Positions 8,140 to 15,546 of a stretch of 64,000 nt of DNA are shown piece by piece (positions within the stretch are counted from its first letter, which is position 1; the number at the start of each line of letters is the position of its first letter). Made by a program: the position numbers and the translations under genes. Below the pieces are notes generated by a model. The model saw only the letters and a list, made by a program, of their open reading frames with translations, did not search any database and was not told where the DNA came from. This DNA comes from Paenibacillus taichungensis (GTDB taxonomy: Bacteria; Bacillota; Bacilli; Paenibacillales; Paenibacillaceae): NCBI RefSeq assembly GCF_013359905.1, contig NZ_JABMCC010000118.1, positions 868,001-932,000 of the forward strand. The letters are read 5' to 3'.

Positions 8140-9414
8140 TTGCATACATCCAACAAACGAAAGTCCAAAACATGGGCTGCGCTTCTTCTCAGTGGCACGC
8201 TCCTCTTCAGCCTGCATACACCAAGCTACGCGGCCGCTGAACAAAATGCACCATTGCCTAAACCTTCATGGACATCATCTTCTCTCTCACTCACGCAAGT
8301 GAATACGGAGAAAGACGTTATCGTCAACGAAGTGAACGCAGTACCCGCGAAAAATCTGGTGTATGTGCATTCTTCCCAGCCCGTAACCAAAACAAGCAGC
8401 AATACGAAGTTGGATTGGCAGCTGGATTCGCTTCAGGCGCTGGATGCCACGACCGGACAATTGAAATGGAACGTTATTTTCCATGAGAAAAGTGGGCCTT
8501 ATACAACCTACTCCAATTCACTATATACCAGCAACGGCACAGCCTATGTATATATGGAATATTCGGATGGAACCAAAAAGGTATACTCGTTCAATACTTC
8601 CGGCAAAACCAACTGGGTCAAAAACGTGAGTAATTCATCTTCCATGTACCTTCTGGACGACGATACGTTATTGATCGCTTCGAGCCCTGGTGTTCAATCG
8701 AACGGTTCCGTTCGATCAGCCATCTCGCTGTATGACAAAAAGGGAAAACTGATTACGGAAAAAACGATCAACGGTGCTGTACTCAAAGCAGGCAGTGATC
8801 GAATCGTAGTCGATGCAAGCAAGCAAACCAAAGTGGGCAGCTTCTGGCAGCCTGCCGCTAACCCCAAAGTGGAGATTTACGATCGTACGCTGAATCGTCT
8901 TTCCTTCTACCAGTTCCCGAGCAATGCCAACACTCTGGGAGACGGCGGCGGTGAATCGCTGGTCATTCTGGAAGATGGCTCCGTGATCATGCGTGCCAAT
9001 TTTGCGAACACGGGTAACAAGCTGATGGGCTTTGGCACCGATGGCAAACTGGCCTGGGGCCGTGCGATTGCCGGTGATGCCTATGTTCAGACCGCGGGCA
9101 ACAGTTATACCCTGTTTACAGGCCAAAAGCTGGAGCTGTACACCATGAAAGGCAAAGTGACCGAACGTACATTTAAGGAAGAGCAGCCTATTCTCATGCA
9201 GGTTGATCGTACACAGGACGGGCAATACAAACTTGATTTCGCTAAAAAGGGTTATATTCTCGATCCACAAACATTGGATACGGTACATGAATATGAGTTT
9301 GCATCCTCTCCTGGATTGCTCGATGGATATTCAACGTACAACGATCATATTATTTATCAGATCAATGACGATGCATTATCCAAGTATGTATTGAAGACAG
9401 CCTCAGCTAAATAG
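8140..9414 (+). CDS. secreted PQQ-like beta-propeller protein
   Basis: A 424-residue exported protein. A TTG start at 8140 is preferred because AAAGGTGG lies 8 bases upstream; the longer frame from 8113 has no site. A classical signal peptide (KRKSKTWAALLLSGTLLFSLHTPSYA) is cut near an Ala-Ala-Ala. The mature part has repeated PQQ-like blades (LDATTGQLKWNV, FNTSGKTNWVKNV, GTDGKLAWGRAI), as in PQQ-like beta-propeller repeat proteins without enzymatic motifs. A role in the cell envelope is inferred only from export. A hairpin follows at 9421-9466. Confidence 0.75.
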   Translation: MHTSNKRKSKTWAALLLSGTLLFSLHTPSYAAAEQNAPLPKPSWTSSSLSLTQVNTEKDVIVNEVNAVPAKNLVYVHSSQPVTKTSSNTKLDWQLDSLQALDATTGQLKWNVIFHEKSGPYTTYSNSLYTSNGTAYVYMEYSDGTKKVYSFNTSGKTNWVKNVSNSSSMYLLDDDTLLIASSPGVQSNGSVRSAISLYDKKGKLITEKTINGAVLKAGSDRIVVDASKQTKVGSFWQPAANPKVEIYDRTLNRLSFYQFPSNANTLGDGGGESLVILEDGSVIMRANFANTGNKLMGFGTDGKLAWGRAIAGDAYVQTAGNSYTLFTGQKLELYTMKGKVTERTFKEEQPILMQVDRTQDGQYKLDFAKKGYILDPQTLDTVHEYEFASSPGLLDGYSTYNDHIIYQINDDALSKYVLKTASAK

Positions 9415-9420
9415 TAAATG

Positions 9421-9466
9421 GAGCGCTCTGGTTGACCGACTAACGGTTAACAGGGCGCTCTGTTAT
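9421..9466 (+). terminator. hairpin after the beta-propeller gene
   Basis: AGCGCTCTG (9422-9430) pairs with CAGGGCGCT (9451-9459) and encloses ACCG/CGGT; the following T run is short (TGTTATTT). Confidence 0.55.
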
Positions 9467-9515
9467 TTCACACAACGATGAGAGTCCCCCTCCCTTTTAT
9501 CCTCTCTGCGCAAAC

Positions 9516-9524
9516 TGGTATAAT
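9516..9524 (+). promoter_or_regulatory. extended -10 promoter of the rlmA leader
   Basis: TGGTATAAT is a perfect -10 (9519-9524) with the TG extension; the -35 region (TTTATC at 9496) is poor, as usual for extended -10 promoters. Transcription would start near 9531, giving a 5' leader of about 180 bases. Confidence 0.65.
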
Positions 9525-9578
9525 AGTATCGTTCACTTTTTCACCCTACTCTTGATTGGCAAGGAGCGTAGCCCTCCC

Positions 9579-9608
9579 ATGATTATTCAATTCATTCGAT
9601 ACAGATAA
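9579..9608 (+). CDS. 9-residue leader peptide (MIIQFIRYR) of the rlmA-type gene
   Basis: ATG 9579 follows AAGGAG (9561-9566) at 12 bases and runs nine codons to TAA 9606-9608. The C-terminal Arg-Tyr-Arg fits the (+)x(+) motif at which macrolide-bound ribosomes stall (established for ErmDL-type leader peptides). The stop codon lies four bases before the 5' arm of the terminator at 9613-9678, so a ribosome held at the last codons would cover that arm. Translation itself is not proven. Confidence 0.55.
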   Translation: MIIQFIRYR

Positions 9609-9612
9609 CTTA

Positions 9613-9678
9613 GGGCATAACATATACCTCTTTTTTCAAAATGTTCGATAGAGGTTTATTTGTTATGCCCTTTTCTTC
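9613..9678 (+). terminator. leader terminator (attenuator) upstream of the rlmA-type gene
   Basis: The outer stem GGGCATAACA (9613-9622)/TGTTATGCCC (9661-9670) is 10 bp and perfect; the inner stem ACCTCT (9626-9631)/AGAGGT (9650-9655) is 6 bp; TTTTCTTC follows. It lies between the promoter and the coding region, where a constitutive terminator would silence the gene, so conditional read-through is expected. Confidence 0.7.
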
Positions 9679-9713
9679 AGTTATCCATATCTGAATGAAT
9701 GGGGTGCTATTCC

Positions 9714-10580
9714 ATGTCAATCCAACGCAGAGAACGTAGTGCTGCGCTTATTTATCCATACATCCATATGCTTAAATGTCCCGTCTGTCATCACACAATG
9801 ACAACGATTAGTCGGGACAATATTCAATGTAGTTCCAGGCATTCGTTTGATTTGGCAAGACAAGGCTATATCAATTTCATGACACGATTTTTCAAGGGAA
9901 ACTATGACAAACGTTTATTTACAGCCAAAAGGAATATTTTATCTCATACGGCTATCTATACACCTCTGACCGATATCATTCGCCATTGGATTGAAGATTA
10001 CTCCGATGGCAGCAGTCAGCCCTTGCATATTCTGGACGCAGGTGCAGGAGAAGGATCTCTTTTGCATCAGATTACACAGAACACTCCAGTTGTGGGCTGG
10101 GGGATCGACATCGCCAAAGAGGGTATTGCCATGGCTTCTTCTACTTACGACCAGCAGATTTGGTTTGTTGGTGATCTTGCTTATAGTCCTTTTGCAGAGG
10201 GGCAACTGGACGTGATCCTGAATATCCTCTCCCCTTCGAATTATGAAGAGTTCGGGCGAGTGATGAAAAAGGATGGCTGGATCATCAAAGTAATTCCCCG
10301 TGACCGATATCTAATGGAAATGAGAGAGCTTTTGTTTCGGGGCCGATCTCATCAATTAGACAGCAGAGAGTATGTATTGGACCGATTTACCAAGCATCAT
10401 CATCTCTTAGACAGCATTCCGCTAACATACACTCTGCCCGTTACGGAAATCATGATGAATTCACTCATTCATATGACACTACTCTCCTGGCATGGGACGG
10501 AATCAGCCATAGCCAGCGTTCAAGAGTCCTTATCCCAGATTACGATTGATTTAGAAATACTGGTGGGAAAAAAGAGATAA
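9714..10580 (+). CDS. 23S rRNA (guanine-N1)-methyltransferase, RlmA/TlrB family
   Basis: A 288-residue protein. The N-terminal zinc site Cys-x2-Cys-x13-Cys-x3-His (C22, C25, C39, H43) is typical of RlmA enzymes, and the SAM site LDAGAGEG is at 107-114. Family members methylate N1 of G745 (RlmA-I, Gram-negative) or G748 (RlmA-II/TlrB, Gram-positive) in helix 35 of 23S rRNA, in the peptide exit tunnel; TlrB contributes to tylosin resistance. Gram-positive context suggests G748, but I cannot separate the subgroups by eye. ATG 9714 has GGGGTG 7 bases upstream and is chosen over ATG 9699. The gene has its own promoter, leader peptide and attenuator. Confidence 0.85.
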   Translation: MSIQRRERSAALIYPYIHMLKCPVCHHTMTTISRDNIQCSSRHSFDLARQGYINFMTRFFKGNYDKRLFTAKRNILSHTAIYTPLTDIIRHWIEDYSDGSSQPLHILDAGAGEGSLLHQITQNTPVVGWGIDIAKEGIAMASSTYDQQIWFVGDLAYSPFAEGQLDVILNILSPSNYEEFGRVMKKDGWIIKVIPRDRYLMEMRELLFRGRSHQLDSREYVLDRFTKHHHLLDSIPLTYTLPVTEIMMNSLIHMTLLSWHGTESAIASVQESLSQITIDLEILVGKKR

Positions 10581-10627
10581 GTTCTGAAGCCATTGAGATA
10601 ACATTCTCTTAATCATTGAACAATCAA

Positions 10628-10669
10628 AAAAATCCGGGGAAGTTCCTGTTGGAACTCTCCCGGATTTTT
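10628..10669. terminator. bidirectional terminator between rlmA-type gene and msrA
   Basis: AAAAATCCGGG (10628-10638) pairs with CCCGGATTTTT (10659-10669), with AGTTC/GAACT inside. It has T runs on both strands and serves both convergent genes. Confidence 0.85.
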
Positions 10670-10708
10670 CAATAAGATCTGATGCAAATCGGTCTATTGT
10701 AAATGAAA

Positions 10709-11227
10709 TTAATTATTCCAGTTTTCTTCAATAAATTCATCCCGTCCAGATATCGCACGGTCTTCCTTGTAATGTTTCTCATTTTTCTTGTGGTAATCCT
10801 GATGGTAATCTTCTGCCTGATAGAACACAACTGCATCCCGAATCTCCGTCACAATCGGTTGATTGAATCGCCCGCTTGCTGCCAGCTCCTGCTTGGACTG
10901 TTCTGCTAGCTCGCGTTGACGTTCATTATGGACAAAGATCGCTGTACGGTACTGACTTCCACGATCCTGAAATTGCCCTCCATCATCGGTTGGGTCCGTC
11001 TGGGGCCAGTATAGCTCCAGTAGACGTTCATACGGAAACACCTCTGGATCAAATGTAATTTCAACGACCTCGACATGACCGGTCTCCCCGGTTTTGACCT
11101 GCTCATATGTTGGGTTATCGACGTGACCGCCGGTATAGCCTGATACAATACCATGAATGCCTGGTTGCTCTTCAAATGGTGTAACCATACACCAGAAGCA
11201 TCCGCCGGCAAATGTAGCTTTTTCCAT
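10709..11227 (-). CDS. msrA: peptide methionine sulfoxide reductase MsrA
   Basis: A 172-residue MsrA, reducing methionine-S-sulfoxide in proteins in the cytoplasm with thioredoxin as electron source. The catalytic motif GGCFWC is at residues 8-13 with the nucleophilic Cys10, and GYTGGHVDNPTYEQV and the QYRTAIF segment are family hallmarks. There is no fused MsrB domain and no MsrB gene beside it. ATG 11227 has AAGGGAT upstream; the GTG at 11233 is less likely. Confidence 0.96.
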   Translation of the reverse strand: MEKATFAGGCFWCMVTPFEEQPGIHGIVSGYTGGHVDNPTYEQVKTGETGHVEVVEITFDPEVFPYERLLELYWPQTDPTDDGGQFQDRGSQYRTAIFVHNERQRELAEQSKQELAASGRFNQPIVTEIRDAVVFYQAEDYHQDYHKKNEKHYKEDRAISGRDEFIEENWNN

Positions 11228-11270
11228 GCACACTCATCCCTTTCTGTTGTACCTATATCTTAAAACAAAA

Positions 11271-11314
11271 AGAGGTTGATGGAAAGCCACGTCCGTGGAC
11301 TTCCATCAACCTCT
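11271..11314 (-). terminator. terminator after the GlsB/YeaQ-type gene
   Basis: A perfect 14-bp stem (AGAGGTTGATGGAA/TTCCATCAACCTCT) with an inner CCAC/GTGG hairpin. On the minus strand it is followed by TTTTTGTTTT. Confidence 0.85.
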
Positions 11315-11392
11315 TCAGAAACATCTGTTATATTAACAGCTATTCATACTGCTTGTTGCCACTAACTGTTCATTCAAGAAATCTTGAATTCG

Positions 11393-11650
11393 TTACCCGC
11401 GGCTTCGACCCATAGAACGGAAGATCAAGCTCACGATCGCTACAAGTACGATGGCACCGATTAATGCCGGTACTATGTAGAATCCGCCCATTTCTGGACC
11501 CATGTCTCCCAGGATTACTCCACCTAACCATCCGCCGATAAAACCGGCAATGATGTTACCGATAACGCCGCCGGGAATGTCACGACCAACAATCAGACCT
11601 GCCAACCATCCAATGATACCACCGATAATTAATGACCATAACCAACCCAT
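11393..11650 (-). CDS. GlsB/YeaQ/YmgE family membrane protein
   Basis: An 85-residue, very hydrophobic, Gly-rich protein (transglycosylase-associated family, PF04226). It has three membrane segments (WSLIIGGIIGWLAGLIVG, VIGNIIAGFIGGWLGGVILG, FYIVPALIGAIVLVAIVSLIF), a central GRDIPGG turn, and a basic C-terminus. Members are stress-induced in several bacteria, with unknown mechanism. ATG 11650 has GAGGTG six bases upstream. Confidence 0.9.
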   Translation of the reverse strand: MGWLWSLIIGGIIGWLAGLIVGRDIPGGVIGNIIAGFIGGWLGGVILGDMGPEMGGFYIVPALIGAIVLVAIVSLIFRSMGRSRG

Positions 11651-11944
11651 ATCATTCACCTCTAATTAAAGTTTTTGTTGTTGTCTGTCTACTATTAACC
11701 GCTACAGAAGCATTTAAACAATTGGCATGAAAATTGTTGTATATTACCTTTTGTTCATATACCCGTTTCTCTGTTCAACAGCCTATAACAAGGCATTAAA
11801 AACAGAGTGCGTCACTTCCGGGCATCTTACACAGTTCAAGACTGCGTTATGTACCTCCCGAAAGTCATTGTATGTTGATTCAGACAGCCTTAGTATAACC
11901 AATTGAGGTGAGAATATTTTTGGTCTATTTTAAAAAGTTAGCGT

Positions 11945-12150
11945 ACATCAAAACAGCCGTTCCGGTTACGAATCGTTCTTCCGATCACTGTTATCCCCGG
12001 ATTTTTTTTGCATTCCCTTTATAGAAGGGAAAATCCGTTGATAAAGGCAAGATAATGCTTACGAAGTAGCTTTCTTGCAGAAATCTTTTAGCTTCGCTTC
12101 TTCAGAATCGATTTCGTACCCTCCACTACATCGTCCTCATCTGTCCAGAA
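11945..12150 (+). repeat. dispersed intergenic repeat, longer copy, in a gene-free stretch (11651-12178)
   Basis: This 528-base gap has no plausible gene. From about 11945 it holds a structured element: a CCGGATTTT block, the hairpin TTCCCTT-TATAG-AAGGGAA, then AAAATCCGTTGATAAAGGC and CTTCGCTTCTTCAGAATCG. The last two blocks recur at 4066-4135. The part before 11945 shows nothing I can name. Confidence 0.45.
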
Positions 12151-12178
12151 TTTTTAAGATCTCCAAAATATTTAGGTA

Positions 12179-13483
12179 TTAATAAAAACCTGCACGCCCC
12201 TTGCCTGGCTGGGTCAGCCAGTTATGCTTATGACTCTTGTCCAGCTCTCCTCGCATTGACTGAATGATCTGCACAATGTCCGTCCGGCCATTCTGGTGCC
12301 ATTCCAGCGCTGCACTGACATACAACTCTCCAAGTTGAGCAAGAGAAAAGGTATCCGTTAATCGTGCAGCTTCCAGCGTACCTTCTTCCCCTGCAAAGAC
12401 AGCAAAGCCGCGTTGATTTAAATATTGCAGGCGCAGTCCTTCGTCCGGTAGCGGTATTTCATAAGCCCGATCGAACCGACCGGCACGGTTCATGAGCCCT
12501 GGGTCTATTTTCTCCGGATAATTCGTGGTGCCAATTAGGAAGATGCCCTCTTTAGACGTTGCCCCATCCAACGTATTCAGGAAAAAGGATCGCACTTCAT
12601 CCGGCATGGAATCGATGTCCTCAATAATCAGTACCATGGGAGCCAAACGTTTGGCTGCTTCGAACACTTCACGCACCGATTCACTGTTTGTGTATTCGGT
12701 AATTTGCCAATATGCTGCTGGCCCCGGAATGCTTCCTGCAATGGATTTCACGAGGGTCGTTTTTCCGTTTCCAGGATGGCCGTACAGCAGGATGCCACGT
12801 TTGTAAGGAATATCATAGTCTCGATAAAAGGAACGATCCGCCTCGAAAAACTGGTCCAACGAACGGAAAATATCCTGTTTGATTTGCGGAGAAAGCACGA
12901 CCTCATCCCGCCCGACAGAGCGGGTAATCGATTCGACATGACGGTCACTGCCATTGCGGGCATCCGTGTACACCGTGACTTTTTTCATATTTTGCTGCCG
13001 TTCCCGTTCCCTTACACTGCCCAGAAATCGCTTCAATTCCTCTTCTCCTGTAGCAAAAACAAAATCCTCATTGTATATCCCATTCTCCCGGAAGAAAGGA
13101 ATGCGGACGAGAGCTACGCCCCACTCGGGATAGGCAAATACATTGTTGCGAATCGAATAATGTACACCATATGTCGGTGCATCTCCATCATCCTCATAAT
13201 GCAGTGTACGCAGCTCCAGATCTTCGAAAATCCGGGCAACCAATTCCACTTCGGTGCTGTTACTTTGCAGATCTTCCTTTAGCAGATCCCAGTATTCACT
13301 GTTTGGATCATCGCTGGCATAAAGCTCATAACGAACACCGTATCGATTGCCAAGCGCTTCAATGATGCCGCGAATCAAACGGGCATATATGGCATAGCCT
13401 TCGTTTCGGATTTGACTGTCTTGTTGCTCTTCGTAGGAATAGATGACTCTATTATGATTCAATTGTTCTTTATCTATGGTCAT
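12179..13483 (-). CDS. AAA-family ATPase (BCS1-like) coupled to rtcB
   Basis: A 434-residue protein. Residues 1-190 are a unique alpha/beta domain; the AAA module follows with Walker A GHPGNGKTT (235-243), Walker B VLIIEDID (284-291), sensor 1 GTTN (318-321) and the arginine-finger region NRAGRFDR (332-339). There is no membrane segment. Its ATG overlaps the stop codon of rtcB by one base (TAATG), so translation is probably coupled. AAA proteins of this kind remodel protein or RNP complexes. A role in RNA repair with RtcB is inferred from context only. It is not RtcR, the sigma-54 activator of proteobacterial rtc operons. Confidence 0.85.
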   Translation of the reverse strand: MTIDKEQLNHNRVIYSYEEQQDSQIRNEGYAIYARLIRGIIEALGNRYGVRYELYASDDPNSEYWDLLKEDLQSNSTEVELVARIFEDLELRTLHYEDDGDAPTYGVHYSIRNNVFAYPEWGVALVRIPFFRENGIYNEDFVFATGEEELKRFLGSVRERERQQNMKKVTVYTDARNGSDRHVESITRSVGRDEVVLSPQIKQDIFRSLDQFFEADRSFYRDYDIPYKRGILLYGHPGNGKTTLVKSIAGSIPGPAAYWQITEYTNSESVREVFEAAKRLAPMVLIIEDIDSMPDEVRSFFLNTLDGATSKEGIFLIGTTNYPEKIDPGLMNRAGRFDRAYEIPLPDEGLRLQYLNQRGFAVFAGEEGTLEAARLTDTFSLAQLGELYVSAALEWHQNGRTDIVQIIQSMRGELDKSHKHNWLTQPGKGRAGFY

Positions 13484-14946
13484 TACTTAGCTCCCTTCAC
13501 AGCGGCAAGTGGTTTACATTTGGCTACAACTTGAGCCAGACCTGCGCCGGTAACACTATCAATAATTTCATCGACATTTTTATAAGCTTGCGGTGATTCA
13601 TCAATAATGGATTCAAGTGAACGCTGGTTCACCACAATCTCATCTTCAGTTCCCACACCCAGCGCCGAGGCAAAATCCTCCACAGTAACCAGGCGCTTTG
13701 TTGCTGTGCGCGACCGAATGCGTCCTGCTCCATGACAGATCGAATAATAGTTATCCTTCCCCTCGGGTTGACCTACCATGATATACGAAGCCGTTCCCAT
13801 TGAACCGGGTATAAGTGCGGGATGACCTGTTGCCAGATACGGCTTCGGATTATCGGGATGACCGGCAGGTAATGCACGTGTAGCTCCTTTGCGGTGTACA
13901 AAGACAGAGCCCTGATCCACGTAGGATTCCTCCCATGCATAGTTGTGCATCAAATCATAGAGGGTACGGAATTCGCATTTTGGACCAAACACATCCCGAA
14001 AAGCTTCGCGAATAGCATAAGCAATCAGATGGCGATTCACCACAGCATAATTCAGCGCAGAATACATCATATTGACGTAATGGCGACCTTCCGCATGTTC
14101 AAGCGGAGCAAAAACCAGTCTTGGATCGGATGTCCCCAGACCATTTCGCTGCATCACTTTCGCAATGGCTGATGAACTGGTTTGGCTTACATACCCGCCC
14201 CAGGCCCGGGAGCCGGAATGAATCATGACAACAATTTGTCCATCGTACAGACCCCAGGCTTCCGCAATCTCCCGATTTTCCTCGGCAATCTCTATCGCTT
14301 GAATCTCGGCAAAATGATTGCCTCCACCCAAAGTTCCTAACTGGCGATGAGCCCGATGCCAAGTCATATCCGGTACCATATTCAGCACTTCCTCATCAAA
14401 GGCAAATTTGCTGCTCTCTACATGAGTAATGGAAGTTGATTTTTTCGGTGTATAGCTGTCCGGGATATATTTTTTTGGTAATCCATGCAGACCTTTTCGC
14501 ACAATATGCTCCAAACGAATGTCCGAGTAATGACCGCGCTGATTTGCCTCCATCGGCAGCACTTTCTCAATGGCTTTTACGAGTTTACGGCGCAACTTCA
14601 CGTCTTTCAGGTCGTCCTTATGCAAATTGGTCATATGTACCCGCATACCACAGCCGATATCACTGCCTACGATGGATGGAGATACATAACCACTCTTGGC
14701 ATCCCATACCGCTGTTGTGCCAATGCAGGTACCTACACCGACATGCACGTCAGGCATATAGCTCATATAGGAAATTCCCGGGATTTGAAGATTATTGTTC
14801 GCCATCTCGAACACCTTATAGTCTAATGACGAGAACAGCTGTTGTGCCGCATATACCGTTAACTCACCAGCAGGCAATTTGACTTCATGTCGGTAGCCTC
14901 CTGTGAGTTCATTTTGACTCGTAAATAAATTAGGTTGTGTATTCAT
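13483..14946 (-). CDS. rtcB: RNA-splicing ligase RtcB
   Basis: A 487-residue RtcB, a GTP- and Mn2+-dependent ligase joining 2',3'-cyclic phosphate or 3'-phosphate ends to 5'-OH ends of RNA. Metal-site residues are visible: D96 and C99 (GSDIGCGM), H211 (GGGNHFAE), H243 (MIHSGSRAWG). The guanylylated His is H405 in CHGAGR. No archease (the usual activator) or RtcA is adjacent; the partner is instead the AAA ATPase. AGGAAGG lies about 14 bases upstream of the ATG, a long spacing. Transcription probably begins near 15333 and passes a terminator (15045-15081), see that entry. Confidence 0.95.
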   Translation of the reverse strand: MNTQPNLFTSQNELTGGYRHEVKLPAGELTVYAAQQLFSSLDYKVFEMANNNLQIPGISYMSYMPDVHVGVGTCIGTTAVWDAKSGYVSPSIVGSDIGCGMRVHMTNLHKDDLKDVKLRRKLVKAIEKVLPMEANQRGHYSDIRLEHIVRKGLHGLPKKYIPDSYTPKKSTSITHVESSKFAFDEEVLNMVPDMTWHRAHRQLGTLGGGNHFAEIQAIEIAEENREIAEAWGLYDGQIVVMIHSGSRAWGGYVSQTSSSAIAKVMQRNGLGTSDPRLVFAPLEHAEGRHYVNMMYSALNYAVVNRHLIAYAIREAFRDVFGPKCEFRTLYDLMHNYAWEESYVDQGSVFVHRKGATRALPAGHPDNPKPYLATGHPALIPGSMGTASYIMVGQPEGKDNYYSICHGAGRIRSRTATKRLVTVEDFASALGVGTEDEIVVNQRSLESIIDESPQAYKNVDEIIDSVTGAGLAQVVAKCKPLAAVKGAK

Positions 14947-14984
14947 AAATGTTTATTATTCCTTCCTGTACGTTCAGCTATTTC

Positions 14985-15006
14985 GGTTCACTTTCAAAAA
15001 TGAACC
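14985..15006 (-). promoter_or_regulatory. hairpin between the leader terminator and rtcB
   Basis: GGTTCA (14985-14990) is complementary to TGAACC (15001-15006), with a 10-base loop. It lies in the rtcB 5' untranslated region and has no T run, so it is not a terminator. Confidence 0.35.
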
Positions 15007-15044
15007 TAACGTTATTCCGAATTCCATATCCATCTTCAGTACAA

Positions 15045-15081
15045 CAAAAAAAGAAGCCACGGACAGTTCGCCCGTGACTTC
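15045..15081 (-). terminator. terminator inside the rtcB leader
   Basis: On the minus strand GAAGTCACGG (15081-15072) pairs with CCGTGGCTTC (15062-15053) and is followed by seven T. It lies about 100 bases upstream of rtcB and downstream of a good promoter, so it either ends a small upstream gene or attenuates the rtcB operon. Confidence 0.75.
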
Positions 15082-15204
15082 TTCATGACAATAACAGAAA
15101 ACAAAATCAGCATGAACATGCCGCGTCTGTTCTCCATTGCAATATACGCCGAGAGTAGCATATCGATTAATAACGTTCCAAGGATAAACGATATGCATCT
15201 TCCC

Positions 15205-15306
15205 CTATGTCGCCCGTATGAGGCCAAAGAGACGATGAACTGGATATACAATTGTGTCTGTGCTTCGTAGGGTCTTTGTGGATTTCAAATCATAACCAAC
15301 CATCAT
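15205..15306 (-). other. 33-codon ORF in the rtcB leader, possible leader peptide or decayed small gene
   Basis: GGGAGG (15316-15321) lies nine bases upstream of ATG ATG (15306/15303). The frame runs 33 codons to TAG 15205-15207, and then stays open in the same frame for a further ~70 codons. An overlapping hydrophobic frame (from TTG 15251 to 15036) is also open but has no ribosome binding site. I recognise neither product. Either this is a short leader ORF, or a gene of about 100 codons with a premature TAG. Confidence 0.35.
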
Positions 15307-15339
15307 ATCTCTCGGCCTCCCTTCATTAATATTATGTTT

Positions 15340-15369
15340 ATATTAAGCGGACTCGTTTCGATGTGTCAA
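15340..15369 (-). promoter_or_regulatory. sigma-A type promoter for the rtcB leader transcript
   Basis: On the minus strand a consensus -35 TTGACA (15369-15364) is followed after 18 bases by TAATAT (15345-15340). Start of transcription is expected near 15333. Confidence 0.65.
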
Positions 15370-15434
15370 CCCTTTTCTTGGAAAATTCCCTATTTTGCAT
15401 ATGCATTAGATTTAAATTCGTGCTAATAATTTAT

Positions 15435-15473
15435 ATAAAAAAAAGCAGGGTCTGTAAGGAACGGACCCTGCTT
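15435..15473 (-). terminator. terminator after the TerC gene
   Basis: Perfect 10-bp stem AAGCAGGGTC (15443-15452)/GACCCTGCTT (15464-15473), with eight T following on the minus strand. Confidence 0.85.
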
Positions 15474-15546
15474 ACTCAAGCATATTATGAGATTATATAT
15501 CGATTATTGATGGTACATGTTTTGACAGATTTGACTTTGTATCTTA

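Noticed and set aside
9561..9581. GGAG/CTCC pairing around the leader start as a translational switch
   Set aside because: Only four base pairs; too weak compared with the terminator stem.
10703..10909. Hydrophobic 68-codon plus-strand frame resembling a membrane peptide
   Set aside because: Antisense to msrA and generated by its codons; starts in the shared 3' region.
12704..13282. 192-codon open frame on the plus strand
   Set aside because: Antisense to the AAA ATPase gene, no plausible start signal.
15085..15270. 61-codon plus-strand frame opposite the rtcB leader
   Set aside because: No ribosome binding site; the promoter and terminator signals there are on the minus strand.
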